From contig CAVIJI010000008.1 of assembly GCA_963642885.1 (NCBI GenBank), positions 15,520 to 79,519 of the forward strand: DNA of 64,000 nt, written 5' to 3'. This document shows positions 8,739 through 18,117 of the stretch, in pieces. The number at the start of each line of letters is the position of its first letter. Within the stretch, counting starts at the first letter, position 1. The position numbers and the translations under genes were made by a program. The DNA is from UMGS1696 sp963642885 (GTDB lineage: Bacteria; Bacillota; Clostridia; Oscillospirales; CAG-272). The notes under the pieces were generated by a model. That model was not told the DNA's origin. It ran no database searches and saw only the letters and a program-made list of their open reading frames with translations.

Positions 8739-9308
8739 ATGGGACTGTTTGAATTATTTCTGATTGCCGTCGGGCTTTCAATGGATGCTTTTGCTGTTTC
8801 GCTATGTAAAGGGCTTTCCACCAAGGATATAAGACCCAAGCATTTTCTGATTATCGGACTTTGGTTCGGTGGTTTTCAGGCATTAATGCCGACAATCGGT
8901 TATTTGCTCGGTTCATCATTCGAGCAATACATCACCGCGGTTGATCACTGGATCGTTTTCGTTTTGCTTGCGTTAATCGGAGCAAATATGATACGCGAGA
9001 GCTTCTCGAACGACACCGAAGGTGCCAACGATTCTTTCTCTTTCAAGACAATGCTTCTGCTCGCTTTGGCTACAAGTATCGATGCCCTTGCGGTCGGAAT
9101 CACGTTTGCTCTTCTTCCCGATGTTAATATCGCCGCAGCCGTATCATTCATCGGTGCGACAACGTTCATTCTATCGGGAGTAGGTTTGAAAATCGGAAAT
9201 CTATTCGGAATGCGCTACAAGCAAAAAGCCGAAATAGCGGGCGGTGTTATACTTATTCTCATAGGAATCAAGGTACTCCTCGAGCATCTCGGCGTTATTA
9301 ATTTCTAA
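8739..9308 (+). CDS. mntP: Manganese efflux pump MntP
   Basis: This is an integral membrane Mn2+ exporter of the MntP/YebN family. The 189-residue protein has six hydrophobic segments arranged as two three-helix repeats. Each repeat carries a conserved Asp motif: GLSMDAFAVSLCKG (about 12-25) and LATSIDALAVGITF (about 109-122). A third conserved stretch is VILILIGIKVLLEHLG at the C-terminus. Regulation is by the Mn2+ riboswitch in its 5' leader. Confidence 0.95.
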   Translation: MGLFELFLIAVGLSMDAFAVSLCKGLSTKDIRPKHFLIIGLWFGGFQALMPTIGYLLGSSFEQYITAVDHWIVFVLLALIGANMIRESFSNDTEGANDSFSFKTMLLLALATSIDALAVGITFALLPDVNIAAAVSFIGATTFILSGVGLKIGNLFGMRYKQKAEIAGGVILILIGIKVLLEHLGVINF

Positions 9309-9374
9309 ACCGACCTTCTTAAATCGAAATCAGATTACCACAATATAATAATACCGCGAAAAGGAGATTATACA

Positions 9375-10238
9375 ATGAAATCAAAGGTTTATTTTTCTCG
9401 CGAAATCACACCGAAAAAAGTCTCTGAAATGTACGACTTGATTTGTGAGAATCTCAGCGGCAAAACAGCCGTAAAACTCCACAGCGGAGAAGTCGGAAAC
9501 CAAAACTTCCTCGGCCCCGAATTTTGGAATGACGTAATCAAAAAGAACGGTGGAGTCGTTGTCGAGTGCAATACCGCGTATGAAGGCTCGCGAAACACTA
9601 CCGAGAAGCATCTCGAAACACTCGAAAAACACGGTTGGAGCAAGTACTTTAACGTGGACCTTCTCGACGGTGAGGGAGACGATATGATTCTCGATATTCC
9701 CGACGGAAAAATCATAAAAAAGAATTATGTCGGCTGCCATATCAAAAACTATGATTCGCTTCTTGTTCTCTCACATTTCAAAGGCCACCCCATGGGTGGT
9801 TACGGCGGAGCTCTGAAGCAGCTTTCAATAGGCGTAGCCTCCTCATTCGGTAAAGCTTATATTCACGGTGCCGGAGATCCCGCAAAGCTTTGGACAGCGG
9901 AGCATGACTTATTCCTCGAATCAATGGCCGATGCCGCTTATTCCGTTGTCAAGTATTTCGGCGGCAAATCCGCGTATATAAACGTCATGAAGAACATGTC
10001 CGTTGACTGCGACTGCTGTGCCATAGCCGAAGATCCTTGTATGCCCGACATCGGAATTCTGGCGTCTGTAGACCCGATAGCAATCGATCAGGCTTGTATT
10101 GACCTTGTGTATTCCTCAGATGCTCCCGGAAAGGATCATCTCATCGAAAGAATAGAAACCAGAAACGGCATTCACACAATCGAAGCCGCTTCGGCTCTCG
10201 GTTTCGGTTCCCGCGAGTATGAGCTCATCGAGCTTTAA
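9375..10238 (+). CDS. DUF362 domain protein, putative Fe-S protein
   Basis: The 287-residue product is a DUF362-type protein, recognised by the N-terminal KTAVKLHSGE and NTAYEGSRNTTEKHLETLEKHG segments and the central VLSHFKGHPMGGYGGALKQLSIG. Cys212, Cys214, Cys215 and Cys222 (DCDCC...C), together with Cys121, could bind a metal or Fe-S cluster, although the usual ferredoxin 4Cys motif is incomplete. It has no signal peptide, and GGAG precedes the start. The family's biochemical role is not established. It lies 66 bp after mntP and before the pfl operon. A weak hairpin follows it, so its transcription may depend on read-through from mntP. Confidence 0.75.
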   Translation: MKSKVYFSREITPKKVSEMYDLICENLSGKTAVKLHSGEVGNQNFLGPEFWNDVIKKNGGVVVECNTAYEGSRNTTEKHLETLEKHGWSKYFNVDLLDGEGDDMILDIPDGKIIKKNYVGCHIKNYDSLLVLSHFKGHPMGGYGGALKQLSIGVASSFGKAYIHGAGDPAKLWTAEHDLFLESMADAAYSVVKYFGGKSAYINVMKNMSVDCDCCAIAEDPCMPDIGILASVDPIAIDQACIDLVYSSDAPGKDHLIERIETRNGIHTIEAASALGFGSREYELIEL

Positions 10239-10247
10239 CACAGTAGC

Positions 10248-10288
10248 GTCAAACGACTGTTGTTCATGAAAACAGTATAGTTTTGACT
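10248..10288 (+). terminator. Candidate terminator after the DUF362 gene
   Basis: GTCAAA-c-gACTGTT can pair with AACAGT-atagt-TTTGAC, forming a bulged stem-loop. It is followed only by the moderately T-rich TCCTCTTTTA, so its strength is uncertain. Confidence 0.45.
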
Positions 10289-10321
10289 CCTCTTTTATTC
10301 GTTTTTTCTATCAATCTTCCA

Positions 10322-10350
10322 TTGACACGAAATTCGTTTTCTGATACAAT
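10322..10350 (+). promoter_or_regulatory. Promoter of the pfl operon
   Basis: TTGACA (10322-10327) and TACAAT (10345-10350) have a 17-bp spacer. The start point would be about 10357, right at the 5' end of the ZTP riboswitch. Confidence 0.88.
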
Positions 10351-10362
10351 AAATACATCATA

Positions 10363-10484
10363 TGACTGACGGATGATGCGGAAACACCATATATTGTGCT
10401 TTGCATAATATGGAAGAACCGCGTGGAGTATGATTGTATATTAGCCGACCGTCTGGGCACCTTCGCTCGGACGTCGGCTTTTTT
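10363..10484 (+). ncRNA. ZTP (pfl) riboswitch with overlapping terminator
   Basis: The 5' half has GACTGACGG and a GGAAACACC-type loop region. The 3' half has CCGACCGTCTGGGCAC, the most conserved stretch of the pfl motif, which pairs back as a pseudoknot. The same GCCGAC arm pairs with GTCGGC at 10471-10477, which runs into a T-run, so aptamer and terminator are mutually exclusive. The family senses ZMP/ZTP, the alarmones of 10-formyl-tetrahydrofolate shortage, and turns expression ON. The downstream pflA-pflB operon makes formate, the one-carbon donor for formyl-THF, so the logic is coherent. Confidence 0.9.
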
Positions 10485-10511
10485 AGTTCTCGCAACAGAA
10501 AGGATACTGTG

Positions 10512-11225
10512 ATGCTCGGGTATATCCACTCATTCGAATCCATGGGACTTGTTGACGGCCCCGGTATACGCAGTGTCGTATTCATGCAGGGATGTCCCAT
10601 GAGATGTATCTACTGTCACAATCCCGACACTTGGAAAACGGGTGAAGCGAACACCATGTCTCCCGAGGATATTTTAAAAAAGCTGCTTAGATTCAAAGTA
10701 TACTACGGAAATGACGGAGGTGTTACTTTTTCGGGCGGCGAACCGCTTGCGCAGCCGCAATTCCTTGCACAATGTCTTAAATTATGCAGAAGCAATGGAA
10801 TTAATACATGTCTTGACACATCCGGGTGCGGAAACGGTGATTACGACGAAATACTGAAATATACCGATCTCATACTTTACGATGTAAAGCATTATGACTC
10901 GGTTATGTACCGAACAATCACGTCGCAGCCTATCGAGCGTACACTGTTATTCCTCGATTCCGCACAAAGGCTCGGTATTCCTCTTTGGATAAGGCACGTA
11001 GTTGTTCCTGAAATTACCGACAGTATCGAGCATTTCGAGAAGCTTGAGGCTTATATCAGGACTTTAAAAAATGTAAAGCGTGTTGAACTACTGCCGTATC
11101 ACAATCTCGGCGAATCCAAATACGCTGCCATGGGAATCGAGTACAAGCTTAAAGGCCTTCAGCCGACAAAAAACGAAAACATAAACATTTGGAACGACAG
11201 ACTTAATAAAAACTGTTTGTCGTAA
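10512..11225 (+). CDS. pflA: Pyruvate formate-lyase activating enzyme
   Basis: This radical SAM enzyme installs the glycyl radical on PflB. The radical SAM cluster motif CxxxCxxC is seen at Cys28, Cys32 and Cys35 (GCPMRCIYC), and SAM-binding GGVTFSGGEPL follows near residue 75. The start chosen is the ATG at 10512, with AGAAAGGA seven bases upstream; this gives 237 aa starting MLGYIHSFESMG, normal for PflA. The longer open frame to 10434 overlaps the riboswitch and is not coding. pflB follows after 17 bp. Confidence 0.96.
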   Translation: MLGYIHSFESMGLVDGPGIRSVVFMQGCPMRCIYCHNPDTWKTGEANTMSPEDILKKLLRFKVYYGNDGGVTFSGGEPLAQPQFLAQCLKLCRSNGINTCLDTSGCGNGDYDEILKYTDLILYDVKHYDSVMYRTITSQPIERTLLFLDSAQRLGIPLWIRHVVVPEITDSIEHFEKLEAYIRTLKNVKRVELLPYHNLGESKYAAMGIEYKLKGLQPTKNENINIWNDRLNKNCLS

Positions 11226-11242
11226 AACTTACGGAGGTTACA

Positions 11243-13486
11243 ATGAGTATTGATGTAAACTGCAGTGCATGGAGCGGATTTAAAACCGGAGAATGGCGCC
11301 ATCTCGTCAATGTACGCAACTTTATACAAAAGAATTACACCCCATATTCGGGTGATGAAAGCTTTCTTTCTGGAATTTCCGAAAAAACATCGAAAATATG
11401 GGAAAAAGCCGAAGCACTGATTAAGGAAGAAATCAACAAGGGAATTATAGATGTCGAGGTTAATGCCGTAGCGGGAATCAACAATTTCGCGCCCGGTTAT
11501 ATCGACCGTGACAACGAGGTTATCGTAGGTCTGCAAACAGATGCTCCTCTGAAAAGGATAGTAAATCCGTTCGGCGGAATGAGGAACGCGGAGTCTGCTC
11601 TCGAACAGTACGGCTATCATCTTAATCCCGAAATCGAAAAGCACTTTAAGCTATACCGCAAAACTCACAACGAAGGTGTTTTCGATGCGTATCCGAAACG
11701 TACAAGACTTGCGAGAACGGCCGGATTGCTCACAGGTCTCCCCGATGCATACGGCAGAGGAAGAATCGTAGGTGACTACAGAAGAGTTCCGTTATACGGT
11801 ACCGATTTTCTGATTGAAGAAAAGAAAAAGGATCTCGATCTGCTTGACGGCCCGATGACCGACGAACGCATCCGCCTCAGAGAAGAAGTACAGATGCAAA
11901 TACGTGCGCTTAACGAAATGAAGGAAATGGCACTCACATACGGCTGTGACATATCAAAACCTGCCGAAAACGCGCGTGAAGCCGTACAGAATCTTTATCT
12001 CGCGTACTTAGCGGGAACAAAAGAAAACAACGGAGCCGCAACTTCTCTCGGTAGAACATCGACATTCCTTGATATATACATTCAGCGTGATATCGAAAAC
12101 GGATTGATTACCGAAAAGGATGCGCAGGAGCTTATCGACCAGTTCATAATAAAGCTTCGTTTAATCAGGCATCTCAGAACACCCGAATATAATGAATTGT
12201 TCGGCGGCGACCCGACATGGGTAACGGAATCGATAGGCGGAATGGGTGTTGACGGACGTACTTTAGTCACCAAAAACTCTTTCCGTTATCTTCACACATT
12301 AATCAACCTCGGAACCGCACCCGAGCCTAATTTAACCGTACTCTGGAGCAAAGCTCTTCCGAAAGCCTTCAAAGATTACTGTGCTCGAATAAGCATTGAC
12401 ACCGACTCGATTCAGTACGAAAACGACGATATAATGCGTCCCATGTACGGTGATGATTACTGCATTGCATGCTGTGTGTCCGCAATGGCTGTAGGTAAAC
12501 AGATGCAATTCTTCGGTGCGAGAGCAAATCTGGCTAAAAGCCTTTTATACGCAATAAACGGAGGCGTCGACGAAATCAAAGGCATAAAGGTTGTTCCCGA
12601 AATCGAAAAGGATAATGACGAGGTATTGGAATACTCCAAGGTATTGGCAAACTACAAGAAAGTTCTTGCATATGTCGCGGAGCTTTATGTCGACACAATC
12701 AACATTATCCACTACATGCACGATAAATACGCATACGAAAGCAGTCAGATGGCACTCCACGACACCTTGGTAGATAGACTTGCCGCATTCGGTGTAGCCG
12801 GCTTGTCTATCGCAGCAGATTCGCTGTCGGCAATCAAATTCGCAAAGGTTAAACCGATACGAAACGAAAACGGAATAACCGTCGATTTTGATGTCGAAGG
12901 AGATTTTCCCAAATACGGCAATGATAATGATCTCGTTGATGATATAGCGGTAGAAATTGTTTCCTATTTCTCTGCGGAATTGAAAAAGCACCCCCTCTAC
13001 CGCGGTGCGATGCACACCCTTTCCGCGCTTACAATAACGAGCAATGTAATGTACGGTAAAAAAACAGGCTCTACTCCCGACGGAAGGAACGCGGGAGAAC
13101 CTTTCGCACCGGGTGCGAATCCCATGCACGGCCGTGATGTATACGGAGCTCTCGCTTCGCTTAACTCAGTCGCAAAAATACCGTATCGCGCGGTATGCCA
13201 GGATGGTATATCAAACACATTCTCTATCGTTCCCGCCGCTCTCGGTAAAACAGACGAAAGCCGCACAAAGAATCTCGTGTCAATTCTCGACGGATACTTT
13301 GCGCAGGGAGCACATCATCTTAATGTAAACGTTATGAACCGTGAAATACTCGAGGATGCAATGGAACACCCCGAAAAATATCCGACACTGACTATACGTG
13401 TATCGGGTTATGCGGTAAACTTCAACCGACTCACACGCGAACAGCAGCTTGAAGTAATCAAACGTACATTCCACGAAAGCATGTAA
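11243..13486 (+). CDS. pflB: Formate acetyltransferase (pyruvate formate-lyase)
   Basis: PflB converts pyruvate and CoA to acetyl-CoA and formate under anaerobic conditions. The adjacent catalytic cysteines are Cys410-Cys411 (IACCVSAM). The radical-bearing Gly722 sits in RVSGYAV near the C-terminus. At 747 aa the protein is full length. GGAGG precedes the ATG by about nine bases. A perfect terminator hairpin follows 8 bp after the stop. Together with pflA it forms a two-gene operon under the ZTP riboswitch. Confidence 0.98.
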   Translation: MSIDVNCSAWSGFKTGEWRHLVNVRNFIQKNYTPYSGDESFLSGISEKTSKIWEKAEALIKEEINKGIIDVEVNAVAGINNFAPGYIDRDNEVIVGLQTDAPLKRIVNPFGGMRNAESALEQYGYHLNPEIEKHFKLYRKTHNEGVFDAYPKRTRLARTAGLLTGLPDAYGRGRIVGDYRRVPLYGTDFLIEEKKKDLDLLDGPMTDERIRLREEVQMQIRALNEMKEMALTYGCDISKPAENAREAVQNLYLAYLAGTKENNGAATSLGRTSTFLDIYIQRDIENGLITEKDAQELIDQFIIKLRLIRHLRTPEYNELFGGDPTWVTESIGGMGVDGRTLVTKNSFRYLHTLINLGTAPEPNLTVLWSKALPKAFKDYCARISIDTDSIQYENDDIMRPMYGDDYCIACCVSAMAVGKQMQFFGARANLAKSLLYAINGGVDEIKGIKVVPEIEKDNDEVLEYSKVLANYKKVLAYVAELYVDTINIIHYMHDKYAYESSQMALHDTLVDRLAAFGVAGLSIAADSLSAIKFAKVKPIRNENGITVDFDVEGDFPKYGNDNDLVDDIAVEIVSYFSAELKKHPLYRGAMHTLSALTITSNVMYGKKTGSTPDGRNAGEPFAPGANPMHGRDVYGALASLNSVAKIPYRAVCQDGISNTFSIVPAALGKTDESRTKNLVSILDGYFAQGAHHLNVNVMNREILEDAMEHPEKYPTLTIRVSGYAVNFNRLTREQQLEVIKRTFHESM

Positions 13487-13493
13487 TGATAAA

Positions 13494-13536
13494 ACAGTGT
13501 ATTTCGCTATACTTAATAGTATGCGAAATACACTGT
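13494..13536 (+). terminator. Terminator of the pfl operon
   Basis: ACAGTGTATTTCGC pairs perfectly with GCGAAATACACTGT and runs into T8. The T-tract abuts the stop codon of the convergent GH36 gene. Confidence 0.95.
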
Positions 13537-13541
13537 TTTTT

Positions 13542-15515
13542 TTATTTTATGCTGTAGAAAATCACGGTACCCTCTCTCGGTGCAAGCTTTACCGTAAGGC
13601 CGTCCGCAAGTTCATCCGAGCTTTTTTCGAAAGTTTTACCGTCTGAAGAATTTTCAAACACATATGTTTTACCTTCTTCCACATGTATATGCGCGGTAAA
13701 TGTTTCATTTTCAGCGAAAATATTTCGAATAAACTGGATGAATCCGCATTTATTGTCACTGTCATCGAACTGGCATACATACCAGTCGTGTCTGTCCTTG
13801 CGGCATTCGGTAAGAGGATAATAATCCCCCTGAAGAGCTAACCGTGCCGCCCTTCTCCATATCTTCTCTGCGGCTATCGAACGAGCGAACTCATCATCAG
13901 AAGCATCGAACCACGTCATATATGTCGCAGCGGGCACCATTGCATTCTGGAACGAAAAATCGTCGTTTTGCGTCCATGTGCCGCCGCTCTTTTCGACGTC
14001 TTCCCTATCCCATGACATATTGTGTGAACGGAAATAAGGAATCCACTCGTGCATTTGCCTGAATTGCTTCTGTTTAATTTCATGTTTGCCGTATCCTACA
14101 TCGGTATAGTGAAGCGGAACCGCACGTTTCATGGTTTCAATATCGTTTCTCCTGCCGCCCGAAGCACATGAGTCTATAATGAGTCCGGGGTTGCGTGCTC
14201 TCAGCTCATCCCAGTATTCGAGATACCCTTGCACATGCAGATTTTCTCTTGCGCCTATACGATCTTCTTCTTCGGCATCTATCCAACAAGGCTTCGGATC
14301 GAAATTGAAATCCTGACGGTATACTCTGATGTGTCCTTCTTTGATTATCGAATCCACTCTGTTTGTTATCCACTTTCTCGCCGCGGGATTACCCAAATCG
14401 AGCAGCTTGTCATAACTGTTTACATCGGGTGAAAGCAGCCAATCGGGATGCTCTTTGTACAGCTCAGTACCTTCGGCTACTCTTTCGGGTTCGAACCATA
14501 CAAGAAGCTTTATGTCGTTCTCATCGCATAACTTTCCTATCGGTTCAAATCCGTTCGGAAATCTCTCCGGATCAGGTTTCCATGTACCGATATGAGGCCA
14601 GTTGTAATCACATTTATACCATCCGGCATCAATCCACCATATATCGGGTTTCAATCCTTTACGGATATATTCATGTATTGCGTTAACCTGATTTTTTTCC
14701 GTAGCAGCTGTATGCTCCGGTTTTCCTTCACAGCTCCAATAGTGCAGGCAAAGAGACGGATCAAGCGTATGCCCGTTGCTTCTGGGAATTATATGTGCCA
14801 TATACCATCTTCTCCACTGATTGCATGAACGCGTTTCATCACCTTCGGTAAACATCAGTGTCAAAGAAGGAGTGCGCATTTTCTCACCGGGATGTATCTT
14901 CATATGACATCTCAGCTGTCCGCATCGATAATCCACACCGTTTTCGGTACGTTTTACAACAGCTTTCCACATCTGGCTCCATCCCACTGCGGCACGGCAA
15001 ACAAACGAATCGAATACAAGCTTCATATACGGGAATGCGCCTCTGCATGAATTGCCGTCTGTGGGATTAATTTGCATTTTCTCGGAATGAAGTGCATCGC
15101 GGAACCATTCGTACCCACTCTCGTCGCACGTATCTCCATTCCCGTGAACAAATTCGGTGAAATTTCCGACAATATTTCCGCCGAGCATAATGTCGGATAT
15201 TACGGGAGTGTCCTCTGTTCCGTTATTTTGAAATTCAGCCACCCATTCCGATACCGCATAATCGTGATATTCGAGATGTACCGCCTTGATTTCGAGACCG
15301 CATTCTTCACATACTCCGATATATTCGTATCGTGTAATGTTCGCGTCTACTGTTTCACGTGTACAGCTCCGTTTCATTGTACTCGGAATGCCGCAAATCG
15401 TCCGCTCTCCTAACTTAAATGTAAGCGGAATGTCATACATATCACTTTCTTCGGATGTATGTATGAAGCCTTTTTCGATAAGCCGCATATCCGATTTTGT
15501 GGTTTTGCTTTCCAT
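13542..15515 (-). CDS. Alpha-galactosidase, glycoside hydrolase family 36
   Basis: This is a retaining alpha-galactosidase for raffinose-type or galactomannan side chains. The 657-residue protein has an N-terminal beta-sandwich (about 1-270) and a TIM barrel. The barrel carries WWIDAGW (293-299), LLVWFEPERV (338-346), the nucleophile block YRQDFNF (Asp402) and the acid/base block SCASGGRRND (Asp458). A small C-terminal beta domain ends the protein. There is no signal peptide, so the enzyme is cytoplasmic and would act on imported oligosaccharides. AGGAGG precedes the ATG. The lone ugpC-type ATPase at 4133-5245 could energise uptake, but this is inference. At 657 aa it is slightly shorter than typical GH36 (about 700-730 aa). 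Confidence 0.9.
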   Translation of the reverse strand: MESKTTKSDMRLIEKGFIHTSEESDMYDIPLTFKLGERTICGIPSTMKRSCTRETVDANITRYEYIGVCEECGLEIKAVHLEYHDYAVSEWVAEFQNNGTEDTPVISDIMLGGNIVGNFTEFVHGNGDTCDESGYEWFRDALHSEKMQINPTDGNSCRGAFPYMKLVFDSFVCRAAVGWSQMWKAVVKRTENGVDYRCGQLRCHMKIHPGEKMRTPSLTLMFTEGDETRSCNQWRRWYMAHIIPRSNGHTLDPSLCLHYWSCEGKPEHTAATEKNQVNAIHEYIRKGLKPDIWWIDAGWYKCDYNWPHIGTWKPDPERFPNGFEPIGKLCDENDIKLLVWFEPERVAEGTELYKEHPDWLLSPDVNSYDKLLDLGNPAARKWITNRVDSIIKEGHIRVYRQDFNFDPKPCWIDAEEEDRIGARENLHVQGYLEYWDELRARNPGLIIDSCASGGRRNDIETMKRAVPLHYTDVGYGKHEIKQKQFRQMHEWIPYFRSHNMSWDREDVEKSGGTWTQNDDFSFQNAMVPAATYMTWFDASDDEFARSIAAEKIWRRAARLALQGDYYPLTECRKDRHDWYVCQFDDSDNKCGFIQFIRNIFAENETFTAHIHVEEGKTYVFENSSDGKTFEKSSDELADGLTVKLAPREGTVIFYSIK

Positions 15516-15589
15516 AAATTCCTCCTTGATTATCAGAAAATTTATTTGCCGACATTTATAAACATATTTAATAAATCGATTTTTCGCCG

Positions 15590-17773
15590 TCAGTTTACGG
15601 TTTTAACGGATTTGGAATTAAAACGTTTTAACTGTATTCGAAGCTCTTTATACTTTTCGTTTTTCAGGTACGGATCCTCCGATGCTATCTTCTCGGCGTA
15701 GTATGCGGCTTTTTCTATCATCTCGGTATCGGTGCATGAGGATGCGAGATTCAGGTTAAGCTCTCCGCTTTGACGGATAATACCGCTGTCCGACAAGAAA
15801 TCTCCGGGGCCCCTCTGCTCAAGGTCATACTCTGCTATCTCAAATCCGTCGGAAGTACTCTTTATTGCATCAAGACGTTTGCGTGAAACAGCATCCTTCG
15901 CATCCGAAACAAGAATAAAATACGATTTCACGCTGCCTCGTCCTACTCTGCCGCGAAGCTGATGCAATTGTGAAAGTCCGAATCTCTCGGCATTTTCCAC
16001 TATCATGAGCGAAGCATTCGGTACATTGACACCGACCTCGATTACGGTAGTCGAAACGAGTACGTCTATATTTCCCCTCTCGAACTCATGCATAACCTCT
16101 TCGCGTGCTCCGTTTTTCATTCTGCCGTGAATCAGTCCGATTCTCAACTCGGGCAATGCTTCGGATAAATATACCGCCATTGTTTCAGCTGCTTTCATCG
16201 GCAGTTTTTCACCTTGCCGGCTGTTTTCGAGAAGCATTATGTCGCCTATATTCTCGGTATCCTCGTTTTTATCCGTGTTCTCCTCCACCGCGGGACATAC
16301 CACATACGTCTGATGCCCTTCATCTGCCTGTTTTTTTATAAACGCATTGAGTCGTTGTCGATAGCTTTCGTTGACCGTAAACGTATCTACCTTTTGTCTG
16401 CCTTTCGGCAGCTCGTCTATGCGTGAAACGGCAATGCTTCCATATGAAACCAATGTCATTGTACGAGGTATCGGAGTGGCACTCATTACAAGACAATGTA
16501 CATTTTCCGCCTTCTCGAATAAAGCCGCACGTTGGGTTACACCAAAGCGATGCTGTTCGTCTATAACAGCGATTCCCAAATTATCGAGTACGACATCATC
16601 GGATATAAGTGCCTGTGTACCTATGATTATATCTATTCTGTCATCCAATGGATTATCATCCCTTAATCCCTTAAGAATCATATCCCTCGCTTTTTTCTTT
16701 GTCGAACCCGTAAGAAGAGCACACTTAATCCCAAGCGGTTCCAACAGTGCACCCAAATCATTCGCATGCTGCTCCGCTAAAATCTCCGTCGGAACCATTA
16801 CCGCGGCTCTGTATCCGTTTTTAATCGCCGTATAACATGCGGCGGCGGCAACAACCGTCTTTCCGCTTCCCACATCTCCCGTGAGAATACGGTTCATGAG
16901 ATACTTTCCCGACATATCGGACAGTATTTCCGACACGCACCTTTTCTGAGCCGACGTCAATTCGTACGGTAAAATATCGGTAAACTCATGTATTTCCGTA
17001 TTACTCATCGGAATACTATTGCTTTTTTTTCCGATTTCACCTTTTACATCTACAGATAACATCATCATAAAAAGCTCATTGAATGTCAATCGTCTTTTTG
17101 CTTTTTCAATATCTTCTATCGACGATGGATGATGTATCGTATTCAGTGCATATGAATACGTAGGCAAAGCAAGCTCAGTCAGCATTTCGGGCGGTAAAAA
17201 TTCTCTGAGCTCCTGTGAGATATATCTCAGCGCTTCCGAGATTATTCCAGACATAAATTTCTGCTTTATTCCCGCGGTAAGCGGATACACAGGTACGATA
17301 TCAGGCAGTACGGCACCGCTGTAATAAGGCTCCGCTATCGGGTTATTCATTGTGAGAGCACCGTTTTCATGCACAATCTTACCGAAAAAGCGAAAAACAG
17401 AGCCGATATGTATAGTGTTTTTTAAGTACTGCTGATTAAAATAGGTTATGTGTATCGTTCCGCTTTCATCGAAAGCACTGAACTTCATCAATGTCATCCC
17501 TCTGCGTATCATTCTCACATTCGGTTCGTTTGATACGGTTAATACAACGGAAAAAATGCCGCTCTCTCCCCGGGCAAGCTTTTCTTTGATTTCTGCGGTT
17601 TGTACCGTATCCCCGCGGTTCTGATAGGCTCTCGGCAAACAGTTCACAAGATCATACAGGCTTTCCAGATTCATTGCCGTGAGACTCTTATATCTCGTTT
17701 CACCGACACCTTTAAGTATACTTACGGAAGACGAGAGGGTATATTTATTTTCTTTATCGGAATTATTTATCAT
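15590..17773 (-). CDS. recG: ATP-dependent DNA helicase RecG
   Basis: RecG remodels stalled replication forks and Holliday junctions. The order is: N-terminal helices, an OB-type wedge domain (about 70-165; SVVLTVSNEPNVRMIRRG), helicase domain 1 with Walker A LTGDVGSGKT (298-307) and DEQH box (406-409), then helicase domain 2 with the TTVIEVGVNVPNASLMIVENAERFG block and the QLHQLRGRVGRG arginine-finger motif. At 727 aa it is slightly longer than usual (about 680-700). No clear ribosome site precedes the ATG, so the start could lie a little further in. Confidence 0.96.
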   Translation of the reverse strand: MINNSDKENKYTLSSSVSILKGVGETRYKSLTAMNLESLYDLVNCLPRAYQNRGDTVQTAEIKEKLARGESGIFSVVLTVSNEPNVRMIRRGMTLMKFSAFDESGTIHITYFNQQYLKNTIHIGSVFRFFGKIVHENGALTMNNPIAEPYYSGAVLPDIVPVYPLTAGIKQKFMSGIISEALRYISQELREFLPPEMLTELALPTYSYALNTIHHPSSIEDIEKAKRRLTFNELFMMMLSVDVKGEIGKKSNSIPMSNTEIHEFTDILPYELTSAQKRCVSEILSDMSGKYLMNRILTGDVGSGKTVVAAAACYTAIKNGYRAAVMVPTEILAEQHANDLGALLEPLGIKCALLTGSTKKKARDMILKGLRDDNPLDDRIDIIIGTQALISDDVVLDNLGIAVIDEQHRFGVTQRAALFEKAENVHCLVMSATPIPRTMTLVSYGSIAVSRIDELPKGRQKVDTFTVNESYRQRLNAFIKKQADEGHQTYVVCPAVEENTDKNEDTENIGDIMLLENSRQGEKLPMKAAETMAVYLSEALPELRIGLIHGRMKNGAREEVMHEFERGNIDVLVSTTVIEVGVNVPNASLMIVENAERFGLSQLHQLRGRVGRGSVKSYFILVSDAKDAVSRKRLDAIKSTSDGFEIAEYDLEQRGPGDFLSDSGIIRQSGELNLNLASSCTDTEMIEKAAYYAEKIASEDPYLKNEKYKELRIQLKRFNSKSVKTVN

Positions 17774-17989
17774 AATGTTGTACTTTTTATCATATTTTAT
17801 TCTTTCTTTTCAATATATTAACACATCCGTCGGGAGAATGCAATAAGAATTATTCGTACTCCATTATCAAACCGCACAAACGAATAATTTCACACGATAA
17901 TTTTTCGACAAACAACCGATTTTTTTCAGCCGTCAATTTGTTCAAAATCGAAATTCACCGTTTTCACGGTAAAAAAACATAAACACATA

Positions 17990-18018
17990 TTGACTTTGCG
18001 AATAATGTGTGCTAAAAT
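17990..18018 (+). promoter_or_regulatory. Promoter of the shikimate operon leader
   Basis: TTGACT (17990-17995) and TAAAAT (18013-18018) are separated by exactly 17 bp. It lies about 30 bp upstream of the leader-peptide start codon. Confidence 0.85.
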
Positions 18019-18048
18019 TAAGCCATCTTAAGCAAAGGATTAATCGTG

Positions 18049-18117
18049 ATGAAGAACAATATTGCGGCAGTTGCATATTTCTTTTTTTACTCTTACTTTT
18101 TTACCTGCAGGAAATAG
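18049..18117 (+). CDS. Phe/Tyr-rich leader peptide (22 aa) of the shikimate operon
   Basis: This small ORF begins at ATG 18049-18051 with AAAGGA eight bases upstream and ends at TAG 18115-18117. Residues 10-18 are YFFFYSYFF, so five Phe and three Tyr fall within nine codons; the first nine residues are MKNNIAAVA. The enrichment resembles the PheL and PheM leader peptides of enteric bacteria, which control phe genes by ribosome-mediated attenuation. The aromatic codons fall inside the first arm of a stem (18089-18096 with 18117-18124), and a terminator follows 45 bases later. The inferred role is sensing charged tRNA-Phe and tRNA-Tyr by ribosome stalling. No trans function is expected. Confidence 0.85.
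   Translation: MKNNIAAVAYFFFYSYFFTCRK

Noticed and set aside
12545..13129. 194-codon minus-strand frame inside pflB
   Set aside because: It mirrors the pflB coding frame, has no ribosome site and no recognisable domain.
14480..14500. GGTTCGAACC-like tRNA T-arm sequence
   Set aside because: It lies inside the GH36 coding frame and no acceptor or anticodon arms can be drawn around it.
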